Source of the DNA: Methylopila sp. Yamaguchi
GTDB lineage: Bacteria; Pseudomonadota; Alphaproteobacteria; Rhizobiales; Methylopilaceae
Reading direction: 5' to 3'
Length of the DNA: 64,000 bases
Assembly (NCBI RefSeq): GCF_002897035.1
Contig: NZ_BAUX01000018.1
Coordinates: forward strand, 29,010 to 93,009
This document shows, piece by piece, positions 9,891 to 17,554 of the stretch. Both the position numbers and the translations under genes were made by a program. How positions within the stretch are numbered: position 1 is the first letter of the stretch; each line of letters begins with the position of its first letter. The notes under the pieces are model-generated. The model did no database searches, was not told the origin of the DNA, and saw only the letters and a list, made by a program, of their open reading frames with translations.

Positions 9891-10063
9891 GGCGATCGCT
9901 CCTCAAGGGCGGTTCAGCGTGGATCGTCCTGTCTGTCCACCAATGTAGGACCGCGCCCTTAAAATTCCAAACGGTTCCGGCCGAGATCGTGGACAAGCCG
10001 TGAACCGTCTTTGAGGCAAACGCACGCGGCCGCCGGAGTCGTCTCCGCGGCCGCGCGACGTGT

Positions 10064-10261
10064 TCACCGATCGGAGCGTTCAGACGCCTCGCCCGCGCGA
10101 TCGTGCAGGCGTTCTCTACGACCAAGCTCGTCGAGCAGACTCTCTATGCGCCCGTCGAGCGGCGAGCGGACAACAGTCCTGTAGCTCGCCTTTAATTCTT
10201 GGCCGATCGCGTCTTGAACGTCCCGACTCAAGGCTAGGCCCAATTGATCGGCGGCGTTCAT
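10064..10261 (-). CDS. nepR: NepR-family anti-sigma factor (general stress response)
   Basis: The 65-residue product MNAADQLGLALSR... contains the NepR core, 'IGQELKASYRTVV' then 'SPLDGRIESLLDELG'. This matches the family pattern IGxxLRxxYxxVVxxPxPxRxxxLLxxL. In alphaproteobacteria NepR holds the ECF sigma factor EcfG inactive until phosphorylated PhyR titrates it. The start at 10261 has GGAG nearby and fits family length. Neither phyR nor ecfG is adjacent, which is unusual, because nepR commonly sits next to one or both. The gene is easily lost inside a longer spurious frame. Confidence 0.85.
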   Translation of the reverse strand: MNAADQLGLALSRDVQDAIGQELKASYRTVVRSPLDGRIESLLDELGRRERLHDRAGEASERSDR

Positions 10262-10305
10262 CTCCGGCTCCGTGGATTTGTGTTTCAAGGAGCTAATGCA
10301 AAGAC

Positions 10306-10330
10306 AACGCGGCTGCCTTGAGATCGTTTC
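10306..10330 (-). promoter_or_regulatory. Possible EcfG-type promoter of nepR
   Basis: On the minus strand GAAAC (10330-10326) is followed by 16 bases and CGTT (10309-10306). The EcfG consensus is GGAAC-N16/17-CGTT, so there is one mismatch in the -35 element. It ends 45 bases upstream of the nepR start, which would fit the usual autoregulation. This is a pattern match only. Confidence 0.3.
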
Positions 10331-10365
10331 TTCCCGCGCGCGAAATCGATCGATGCGGGGACGCC

Positions 10366-11664
10366 TCAGGCTCCCTTGGTGATCGCCACGACTCCGAAGG
10401 CGGCGACGTTGAGAGCGATGGCGTAGGTGGTCAGCAGCTTGAACGGCTTCAGCCGCTCGGCGACCTTCGCCGGATCCCCGGTGAAGGCGCCCGCGAGGAG
10501 CAGGACGTAGAGCGCGGGCAGCCAGTCGAGCGCGTAGCGCTGGACGTTGTGCTGGGAGAAGCCGTTGGAGTGGTAGAACAGGGTGATCCCGCACACCACC
10601 GCCGCCACGAGCAGACCCACGAGCAGCTTGGCGTCGGCGCGCGCGTAGAGCAGGTAGAGCACGAACGGGCTCGCCGCCAGCAGCGAGGTTCCCATCTGGT
10701 CCATCTTCACGATGTCGGTCATGTACTTGCCGCCGAACTCCATGTGGAAGCCCTGCAGGAACATGTGCGCGACGTTGAAGACGAGGTAATCCTTAGAGAA
10801 CAGTCCGATGTCGAGGATGCGCCAGGTGATGAAGTTGCGGTCTGCCTCGTTGGGGTAGAAGGCGATGTACTTGTAGCCGGTCTCGAGCGGCGCGCCGAAG
10901 CGGACCCAGTTGTAGAAGCAATAGATTCCGATCGCGGCGAGTACGGGAAGGCCGAGGCGAAGGGCGTCGGCGATCGTGGCGCGATCGAAGGCGATCAGCT
11001 TCGCGCCCTTGGGCCTCGACAGCGCGAACAGGAACGGCGCCAGGAACAGCGCCATCTGGCGCGACAGGAAGGCGAGGCCGATCAGCGCCCCCGCGAGCGC
11101 GATCCGGCGGTCGAGCGCCGCGAGGATCGCGAGGCTCACCAGCGCCAGCGCGACCGCCTGGGCGAAGAACCACACCGCGTCGCCCCGCAGCGCGACGTAG
11201 ATCGCGGGGGTGCCGAACACGAAGGCGAGGGTGGCCCAGGCCCGCGCCTCGGTTGTCAGCCCCAGCCGGCCGGCGATCGCCCACCAGCTCCAGCCGGTGA
11301 CGGCGCAGAGCAGCGTCGAGATCACCACGAACCCGGAGGCGTCCGGGCCGAACGCCGCGACCAGCGGCGCCGCGACGAGCGCGGGGACCGGCGGGAAGAT
11401 GACGTAGATGCGGTCCATGAAGACCGCGCAGTCGCTGTCGAAGCAAGACGGGCTGAAGAACCGCCCATGGAGATAGGCGTCGGCCAGCAGCGCGTAGGAG
11501 TTCGAGCCGCCGGTCTCGCGCAGCGCGCGATAGGCCAGGGCGAAGACGAGCGCGAAAGCCAGCGCGCCGGCGACCGCGGTCACGACGGTCCAACGATCGA
11601 ACCGACGGCGTTCGGCCGCGACCTGCGCGGCGTCGGTTGCGGTCATGGCGTCAGGGCTCCTCAC
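10366..11664 (-). CDS. Polytopic membrane protein, possibly a GT-C-type glycosyltransferase
   Basis: The 432-residue protein has about ten hydrophobic segments separated by short loops. An acidic periplasmic-looking loop after the first segment (YALLADAYLHGRFF ... FMDRIYVIFPPVPAL) is laid out as in lipid-linked-sugar glycosyltransferases of the GT-C/PMT superfamily. I do not see a motif that fixes the family, so the function is only suggested by topology. A second in-frame ATG six codons in (MTATDAAQ) is an alternative start. It is transcribed away from the RTX gene and toward nepR, with 104 bases between. Confidence 0.6.
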   Translation of the reverse strand: MRSPDAMTATDAAQVAAERRRFDRWTVVTAVAGALAFALVFALAYRALRETGGSNSYALLADAYLHGRFFSPSCFDSDCAVFMDRIYVIFPPVPALVAAPLVAAFGPDASGFVVISTLLCAVTGWSWWAIAGRLGLTTEARAWATLAFVFGTPAIYVALRGDAVWFFAQAVALALVSLAILAALDRRIALAGALIGLAFLSRQMALFLAPFLFALSRPKGAKLIAFDRATIADALRLGLPVLAAIGIYCFYNWVRFGAPLETGYKYIAFYPNEADRNFITWRILDIGLFSKDYLVFNVAHMFLQGFHMEFGGKYMTDIVKMDQMGTSLLAASPFVLYLLYARADAKLLVGLLVAAVVCGITLFYHSNGFSQHNVQRYALDWLPALYVLLLAGAFTGDPAKVAERLKPFKLLTTYAIALNVAAFGVVAITKGA

Positions 11665-11860
11665 GTCTCAGGCGGTCGCAGGGTGCCACGGACTGTTGTG
11701 CAAAGGGTCAACGGACACGCTTAACGAGTTCGACCCCCGCGGCCGCAATCCCGCCATGGTTTGGGCGAGAACGCCGGGCACGGTTCCGGTGGGACGATAC
11801 CTTTCCGTTTGGACCGATCGCGGCGCCTGGAACGAGCCGCGACGATGGGAGTGAGACGCA

Positions 11861-12973
11861 ATGGCCATCGCGACAGTGACGAACGACGCGATCGACGATC
11901 TGCGCTTCGTGCAGATGTTCGATCCGGACGCGGCTTTCGATTACGGAACCTCGACCGAAGTGTCGCTCGTCAGCGACGACGGATACGAGCTGGTGCTGCA
12001 GGGGACCGGCTTCGACTTCAACCGCTTCGACGAGCCGACGGACGGCACGATCACCGACATCTTCCTCTACGATCCGTCGGGCGACCTCGTGGGACGTTTC
12101 GATCAAGTGTCCTATTCGCTTGAGGAGTACTACGACCGCGTGGCGGTCGACGGCCGCCCGTCGGGCTTCGTGGCGGACCTGCTGTCGGGCGCCGACTCCG
12201 CGACCGGCGGATCGAGCGACGACTACCTCGAGGGCTACGGCGGGAACGACACGATCGCAGGTCTCGGCGGCGCCGACATCCTTGACGGCGGGACCGGCAA
12301 CGACCGCCTCGACGGCGGCTCGGGGAACGACCAGCTCTACGGCTATGACGGCGCGGACGTTCTCGTCGGGGGAACCGGGGACGACGAGCTCTATGGCGAG
12401 CGCGGCAATGACCGGCTCGTCGGGCAGGACGGGGCGGACCAGCTCTACGGCGGCGACGGCGCGGACACCCTCGACGGCGGCGTCGGGAACGACCGCCTGG
12501 AAGGCGGAAACGACGCCGACCGGCTGGTGGGCGGCGCTGGCAACGACACGGTCGGCGGCGGCTCGGGCAACGACATCCTGTTCGGCCAGGACGGCGTGGA
12601 CCGCCTCTACGGCGACAGCGGCGCGGACTTCCTGGTCGGCGGCGTGGGCGCGGACCGGCTCACGGGCGGCTCGGGCGACGACACCTTCCGCTACGACTCG
12701 ATCGCGGACCGCGGCGACGTGATCTTTGATTTCACCCGCGGCGAGGATGAGCTCGAGTTCAAGGCGTCGGGCTTCACTGGGCTGACGGCAGGCTTCGGGC
12801 TCGTGGTCGGCGCCGACCCCGACGCCGTCGGATCGGTCGGGAGCTTCCTGTTCGACACCGATTCCCACAGGCTCTACTACGACCGGGACGGAGGCGGATC
12901 GGCCGGCTCGCTCTACATTGCGACGCTGGACGGGGTCAGCACGCTGTCACGCAGCGACTTCGACATCGTCTGA
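11861..12973 (+). CDS. RTX calcium-binding repeat protein, probably type I secreted
   Basis: The 370-residue protein has an N-terminal region of about 115 residues without recognised motif, then roughly ten nonapeptide RTX repeats of the form GGxGxDxLx (for example GGTGNDRLDGGSGNDQL) over residues 115-275. These bind Ca2+ and fold after export. The last 90 residues resemble the C-terminal module of secreted RTX proteins (DTFRYDS ... VIFDF ... DELEF), which carries the type I secretion signal, and no N-terminal signal peptide is present. No secretion ABC transporter is in the window. The start has GGGAGTGAG upstream. Enzymatic function is unknown. Confidence 0.85.
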   Translation: MAIATVTNDAIDDLRFVQMFDPDAAFDYGTSTEVSLVSDDGYELVLQGTGFDFNRFDEPTDGTITDIFLYDPSGDLVGRFDQVSYSLEEYYDRVAVDGRPSGFVADLLSGADSATGGSSDDYLEGYGGNDTIAGLGGADILDGGTGNDRLDGGSGNDQLYGYDGADVLVGGTGDDELYGERGNDRLVGQDGADQLYGGDGADTLDGGVGNDRLEGGNDADRLVGGAGNDTVGGGSGNDILFGQDGVDRLYGDSGADFLVGGVGADRLTGGSGDDTFRYDSIADRGDVIFDFTRGEDELEFKASGFTGLTAGFGLVVGADPDAVGSVGSFLFDTDSHRLYYDRDGGGSAGSLYIATLDGVSTLSRSDFDIV

Positions 12974-13001
12974 GGTGCGCGGGATCCCCTACGTCGATCG
13001 A

Positions 13002-13024
13002 CGAGGCGCCGCGGCGCCTCGTTT
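13002..13024 (+). terminator. Hairpin after the RTX gene
   Basis: The 20-bp perfect palindrome CGAGGCGCCGCGGCGCCTCG is followed by TTT. It sits 28 bases after the RTX stop and ends just before the transglycosylase start, so it could also fold in that gene's leader. Confidence 0.5.
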
Positions 13025-13027
13025 CTC

Positions 13028-13741
13028 ATGAGGAGTCCTGTGCCGCACGTACCGACGCGTTTTGCTCCGCTCGTTCTGGGGGCGGTTCTCGCCGCCAGCT
13101 CGCCTGTCATGGCCGAGGCGCCGCCTCCGGGGAGCGCCGCGGTCGAGGCTCCCGCCCCGGCGGACGAGGCTCCCGCCCCGGCGGAGCAGACGCTCCGGGG
13201 TCTTATCCGCGAGGCCGCGGCTGCGAACGGCGTGCCGTCGGAGCTGGCGGAGGCCGTCGCCGAGGTGGAAAGCGGGTTCAATCCGAAGGCCGTCGGCGGC
13301 GTCGGCGAGATCGGGCTGATGCAGGTGCTGCCCTCGACGGCGCGGATGCTCGGCTTCCGCGCGCCCTTGCCGGAGCTGTTCGATCCCGAAACCAACGTTC
13401 GCTACGGCGTGCGCTATCTCGGCGAGGCGTGGCGGAAGACGGGCAACGACATCTGCGGGACCGTCATGAAGTACCGCGCCGGCCATGGCGAAACGCGGTT
13501 CTCGCACCTGTCGGTGGCTTACTGCGTGCGGGTGCGCGCGATCCTCGCGGCCCGCGGCTTCGCCGTCACAGGCGTGGTGCCGGTCGCGACCTTCGGCGCC
13601 ACCGCGAACGCGGCGCCGGCCGGCGTGCGGCGGCTCGCCAACGGACGGGTGCGGATGCGCTTCAACTGGCGCACGGTCGACAGTCGGCGGAAGGCGCTCG
13701 ACCGCGCCGGCAGCGCCAGCTTGGGACTGATTGCGCGATGA
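13028..13741 (+). CDS. Lytic transglycosylase, SLT-domain family, exported
   Basis: The enzyme would cleave peptidoglycan between MurNAc and GlcNAc. The 237-residue protein has a signal peptide (FAPLVLGAVLAASSPVMA), an Ala/Pro/Glu linker containing a duplicated 'APAPADE' stretch, and a Slt-type domain from about residue 55. In it 'AEVESGFNPKAVGGVGEIGLMQVLP' (residues about 78-102) carries the catalytic Glu in E-S and the GLMQ motif. AGGAG lies just inside the ATG at 13028, and a GTG follows at 13040, so translation may start at the GTG. The kinase gene begins about 85 bases downstream. Confidence 0.88.
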   Translation: MRSPVPHVPTRFAPLVLGAVLAASSPVMAEAPPPGSAAVEAPAPADEAPAPAEQTLRGLIREAAAANGVPSELAEAVAEVESGFNPKAVGGVGEIGLMQVLPSTARMLGFRAPLPELFDPETNVRYGVRYLGEAWRKTGNDICGTVMKYRAGHGETRFSHLSVAYCVRVRAILAARGFAVTGVVPVATFGATANAAPAGVRRLANGRVRMRFNWRTVDSRRKALDRAGSASLGLIAR

Positions 13742-13826
13742 CCGCTCCCGTCAGCCGAAAAAATGCCCAGACGACCTCCGGCGGTCTGGACGTCACGCGC
13801 TGTGCAAGGCATGTGACGTCGGGGCA

Positions 13827-15401
13827 ATGAATGCGACGTCGACGGCGAGCCGGCCGATGCGCGCGAAGGATGACGCGGGACCGCGTCCTAAGGCGAACAT
13901 GGCGACTGCGCATCCGGGCGCTCTGACCGGCCGCAAGGAGATTCTCCTCCTGCTCCTCGGCTTCGCGGCTCTGGTCGCCGTGGGCGCGTCCTCGATCTGG
14001 CTCGCTCAGCGAAACGCCGCCTTCAGCGACCAGATCGCGCGGACGCTCGAGTTCCGGGCCGAAGTCCGTCGCATGCTGGTGCTCGCGCAGAACGCGGAGA
14101 CCGGCCAGCGCGGCTATCTGCTAACGGACGACCCCGCCTACCTCGCGCCCTACGAAGCGGCCCTGGCCGATCGCGCCAAGCGGACGGAACGGCTTCTGGC
14201 GCTCGCCGGCCCCGCCGCGGGCGTTCAGCGCGAGCGGGCCAACGCCCTGCTGAAGGCCGTGGGCGCCAAGCTCGACGAGCTCGCCGACACCGTCGGGCTT
14301 CAGCGGCAGGGTCGGCGGGACGAGGCGCTGGCGCTCGTGAAGACCGACCGCGGCCGCGAGGCCATGATCGCGGTGCGACGGATCGCGGAGGAGATGGTCG
14401 CGCACGAGGACGCCCAGTTCGCCGAGGGCTCCGCCGCGGCCGAACTCAGCGCAAGGTGGCAGCTGGCGGTCGTGCTGCTCGGGCTTCTGCTCGCCGCGGG
14501 GCTCGCCTATGGCGCGCAGTTCCTTGTGCGCCGGCAGGCGAAAGAGATCGCGACCGCCCAAGCCGAGCTCAGGGCGGCCAACGAGGGGCTCGAGGCGGCG
14601 GTCTCGGAGCGCACGTCCGAACTCGTCAGCGCCAACCAGGAAATCCAGCGCTTCGCCTACATCGTGAGCCACGACCTGCGCGCGCCGCTTGTGAACGTCA
14701 TGGGCTTCACCAGCGAGCTGGATGCGGCCCGAAAGATGTTGAAGGAGCAGTTCGAAGTGATCGCGGAGAACGCGCCGGAGCTGCTCAGCCCCGACGCCAA
14801 GCTCGCGGTGGAGCAGGACCTGCCGGAGGCGATCGGCTTCATCCGGACCTCGACCTCCAAGATGGACCGGCTGATCAACGCGATCCTCAAGCTCTCGCGC
14901 GAGGGACGCCGCGTGGTCACCCCGGAGACGATCTCCGTCGCGGACATGGTGACGGCTATCGCCTCGACGATGCACCAGCAGACCGCGGCGGCGAACGCCG
15001 AGATCGTGGCGGCTCCCGGGCTGCCGGTTCTCGTGTCGGATCGGCTCGCCGTCGAGCAGATCATGCAGAACCTGATCGAAAACGCGGTAAAGTACCTCGA
15101 TCGCTCGCGCCCGGGCCGCATCGTCGTCTCGGGCCGGCGCCGGGGGCTGTTCGTGGACTTCTCAATCGAGGACAACGGCCGCGGGATCGACGCCAAGGAC
15201 CACGAGCGCGTGTTCGAGCTGTTCCGCCGGGCGGGCGCCCAGGACCAGCCGGGCGAAGGGCTCGGCCTCGCCTTCGTGCGGGCGACGGTGCGTCGCCTTG
15301 GCGGCACGATCCGCCTGGACTCCGAACCGGGCCGCGGCTCGACCTTCCATCTGACCTTCCCGGCCGTGTATCGGCCCCAGTCCGAAAGCAAGGCAGCATG
15401 A
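13827..15401 (+). CDS. CHASE3-domain sensor histidine kinase
   Basis: This is a membrane sensor kinase of about 524 residues from the chosen start. A hydrophobic helix near residues 32-55 is followed by a CHASE3-like periplasmic helical region (motif TGQRGYLLTDDPAYL) and a second membrane helix near residue 215. A coiled coil leads to the HisKA box (FAYIVSHDLRAPLVNVMGF, His282) and an ATPase domain with N, G1 and G2 boxes (NLIENAVKY; DNGRGID; GEGLGLAFV). The ATG at 13827 is preferred over an upstream frame extension that would overlap the transglycosylase gene; 13899 is also possible. Its stop overlaps the next start by four bases, so the trio is probably co-translated. Confidence 0.9.
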   Translation: MNATSTASRPMRAKDDAGPRPKANMATAHPGALTGRKEILLLLLGFAALVAVGASSIWLAQRNAAFSDQIARTLEFRAEVRRMLVLAQNAETGQRGYLLTDDPAYLAPYEAALADRAKRTERLLALAGPAAGVQRERANALLKAVGAKLDELADTVGLQRQGRRDEALALVKTDRGREAMIAVRRIAEEMVAHEDAQFAEGSAAAELSARWQLAVVLLGLLLAAGLAYGAQFLVRRQAKEIATAQAELRAANEGLEAAVSERTSELVSANQEIQRFAYIVSHDLRAPLVNVMGFTSELDAARKMLKEQFEVIAENAPELLSPDAKLAVEQDLPEAIGFIRTSTSKMDRLINAILKLSREGRRVVTPETISVADMVTAIASTMHQQTAAANAEIVAAPGLPVLVSDRLAVEQIMQNLIENAVKYLDRSRPGRIVVSGRRRGLFVDFSIEDNGRGIDAKDHERVFELFRRAGAQDQPGEGLGLAFVRATVRRLGGTIRLDSEPGRGSTFHLTFPAVYRPQSESKAA

Positions 15402-15826
15402 ACACGCAGCGCCCCGTGACCATCGTGATGATCGAGGACGATGGGGGTCACGCCCGCCTGATCGAGAAGAACGTCCGCCGCGCGGGCGTGAACAACGAGA
15501 TCCGCCACTTCGCCGACGGCACCTCCGCGCTCGCCTTCCTGCAGTCCGAGGAGGTCGCCGCCAATGGGCCGATGCTGATCCTGCTCGATCTCAACCTGCC
15601 GGACATGACCGGGATCGACATCCTGACCGTGCTGAAGGCCCACGAGCGGCTGAAGCGCGCTCCGGTGATCGTGCTCACCACGACGGACGACAAGGTCGAG
15701 ATCCAGCGCTGTTACGACCTCGGCTGCAACGTCTACATCACCAAGCCGGTCGACTACGAGACCTTCGCCACGGCGATCCGTCAGCTCGGCCTGTTCCTCT
15801 CCGTCATGCAGGTTCCCGACGCATGA
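15398..15826 (+). CDS. Single-domain response regulator (Rcp1-like)
   Basis: The 142-residue protein consists only of a receiver domain. The acidic pair (EDD near 13-15), phospho-acceptor Asp64 in ILLDLNLPDM, the Thr in VLTTTD and the conserved Lys in YITKPVD are all present. With no output domain it should act through protein contact or as a phosphate shuttle. It overlaps both the upstream kinase and the downstream receiver-kinase by ATGA, which makes it the obvious phosphate link between them. Confidence 0.92.
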   Translation: MNTQRPVTIVMIEDDGGHARLIEKNVRRAGVNNEIRHFADGTSALAFLQSEEVAANGPMLILLDLNLPDMTGIDILTVLKAHERLKRAPVIVLTTTDDKVEIQRCYDLGCNVYITKPVDYETFATAIRQLGLFLSVMQVPDA

Positions 15827-16875
15827 GCCCAGACAGCGCGTCCCGTCCAGGGGCGCGGCGCATCCTCTACATCGAGGACGACGCGGGGCTCGCCCGGCTC
15901 GTCAGCCGCGACCTCACGCGCGCCGGCTACGAGGTGCAGGCGGTCGCGACCTGCGCGGAAGGGCTGGCGCTGCTGACGGCCGAACGGTTCGACGTCATCG
16001 CTCTCGATCATTTTCTGGCCGGGGAGACCGGGCTCGATCTGCTGCCCGCCATCAAGACGCTGCCGCACGCGCCGCCCGTGATCTACGTCACCGGCACCGA
16101 CGAGGGCCGGGTGGCGATCGCGGCGCTGAAGGCCGGCGCGGTGGACTACGTCATCAAGGACGTCGGCGGCGAGTTCCTGGACCTGCTGCGCGCCTCGATC
16201 GCCCAGGCGATCGAGCAGGTCGAGATGCGCCATCTGAAGGAAGCCGCGGAACGGGCGGTCGTCGAAGCCCGCGACCGCGCCGAGACGCTGCTGCGCGAGG
16301 TCAATCACCGCGTCGGCAACAGCCTGCAGCTGGTCTCCGCCTTCGTGCACCTGCAGGCGGGCTCGATCCCGGACGGACCGGCGCGCGACATGATGCGCGA
16401 GACCGAGGCGCGGATCATGGCGATCGCGCAGATCCACCGGCGGCTCTACACCTCTGACGACGTGCGGGTCGTCAACATGTCGGATTACCTCGTCGGCCTC
16501 GCGGAAGAGCTCGCCAGCACGCTGCGGACGATCGAGCGGCCGCATCGCATCTCGCTCGCGGTGGAGCCGGTGAAGGTCGCGACCGACCGCGCGGTGTCGC
16601 TCGGCGTCATCGTCACGGAGCTCGTCACCAACGCGTTCAAATACGCCTACCCGCCGGGCGAGGAGGGCGAGGTGCGCGTGCAGCTTCGCCAGGACGGCGC
16701 GATGCTGACGCTGGTGGTCGAGGACGACGGCGTCGGCATGAGCGAGGAGGCCGCGCCCCGCGGCACCGGCCTCGGTCAGAAGATCATCCGCACCATGGCG
16801 CAGGGCATCCAGTCCCGCCTGGAGCGCGACGCCGCGCACAAGGGCACGCGCGTGATGCTGGCGTTCCCGGCCTGA
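15823..16875 (+). CDS. Receiver domain fused to HisKA_2-type histidine kinase
   Basis: The 350-residue soluble protein starts with a receiver domain (EDD at 18-20; Asp62 in ALDHFLAGETG; Lys in YVIKD) and continues into a HisKA_2 kinase core. That core has the H-box 'LLREVNHRVGNSLQL' (His162) and an ATPase domain (ELVTNAFKYAYP; DDGVGM; GTGLGQKII). Such kinases often feed the PhyR-NepR-EcfG pathway in this class of bacteria, and nepR is 5.6 kb away, so a link is possible but not shown. It ends six bases before the convergent engB. Confidence 0.9.
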   Translation: MSPDSASRPGARRILYIEDDAGLARLVSRDLTRAGYEVQAVATCAEGLALLTAERFDVIALDHFLAGETGLDLLPAIKTLPHAPPVIYVTGTDEGRVAIAALKAGAVDYVIKDVGGEFLDLLRASIAQAIEQVEMRHLKEAAERAVVEARDRAETLLREVNHRVGNSLQLVSAFVHLQAGSIPDGPARDMMRETEARIMAIAQIHRRLYTSDDVRVVNMSDYLVGLAEELASTLRTIERPHRISLAVEPVKVATDRAVSLGVIVTELVTNAFKYAYPPGEEGEVRVQLRQDGAMLTLVVEDDGVGMSEEAAPRGTGLGQKIIRTMAQGIQSRLERDAAHKGTRVMLAFPA

Positions 16876-16881
16876 GGCCGT

Positions 16882-17529
16882 TCAGCGGCGCTCCGAGATC
16901 AGCCGGGCCATGGTGGCGCGGGTCTCGGCGAGGCCGAGGCCTTCGCGGCTCGACGTGACGAGGATCTCGGGAAAGGCCGCGGGCCGGCGCTTCAGGGCGT
17001 CGAGCGTCTCCGTCATGCGCGCCTCGCGCTCGCCGAGCTTCACCTGGTCGAGCTTGGTCAGCACGATCTGGTAGGAGGTCGCGCTCTGGTCGAGCAGGTC
17101 GAGCACGTCGCCGTCGACTGTCTTCAAGCCGTGACGGCCGTCGATCAGCACGAGCACGCGGGCGAGGCTCGCGCGGCCGCGCAGATAGGACTTCACCAGG
17201 CCGGTCCACTTCCGCACCTGATCGACCGGCGCCTGGGCGTAGCCATAGCCCGGCATGTCGACGAGGTAGGCCTGGCCGCCGAGATCGAAGTAGTTGAGCT
17301 GCTGCGTGCGGCCGGGCGTGTTCGAGGTCTTAGCCAGCGTCTTGCGGCCGGTGAGGGCGTTGACGAGGCTCGACTTGCCGACGTTGGAGCGCCCTGCGAG
17401 GGCGATCTCGGGCCGATCCATCGCCGGCAACTGCTCGAGGCGGGCGGCGCCCATCACGAAGTCGCACGGGCCGGCGAACAGCCGCCGGCCGATGTCGAGG
17501 AAGGGGTCTTCGGCGGGCTCGTCCGTCAT
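16882..17529 (-). CDS. engB: Ribosome biogenesis GTPase YsxC/EngB
   Basis: This 215-residue TRAFAC GTPase helps assemble the large ribosomal subunit. Motifs are G1 GRSNVGKSS near residue 45, the G2 region TPGRTQQLNYF, G3 DMPGYG, G4 TKLDQ and G5 TSSREG. The gene follows yidC at 25 bases on the same strand, the usual alphaproteobacterial order rpmH-rnpA-yidC-engB. Confidence 0.95.
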   Translation of the reverse strand: MTDEPAEDPFLDIGRRLFAGPCDFVMGAARLEQLPAMDRPEIALAGRSNVGKSSLVNALTGRKTLAKTSNTPGRTQQLNYFDLGGQAYLVDMPGYGYAQAPVDQVRKWTGLVKSYLRGRASLARVLVLIDGRHGLKTVDGDVLDLLDQSATSYQIVLTKLDQVKLGEREARMTETLDALKRRPAAFPEILVTSSREGLGLAETRATMARLISERR

Positions 17530-17554
17530 TGGATCCGGGGCGCGGGCGAGGGCG

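Noticed and set aside
9629..9948. Short plus-strand frames after the asparaginase gene
   Set aside because: They are antisense to the 9750-9890 small ORF, lack ribosome sites, and have Arg/Ala/Pro-rich composition.
9959..9985. GGAAC on the minus strand near 9979 as an EcfG promoter for the small ORF
   Set aside because: No CGTT lies 16-17 bases downstream; the only CGTT directly abuts the GGAAC.
11861..12973. RTX repeat DNA as a tandem repeat or CRISPR-like array
   Set aside because: The periodicity is explained by the GGxGxDxLx protein repeats. There are no constant repeats with unique spacers.
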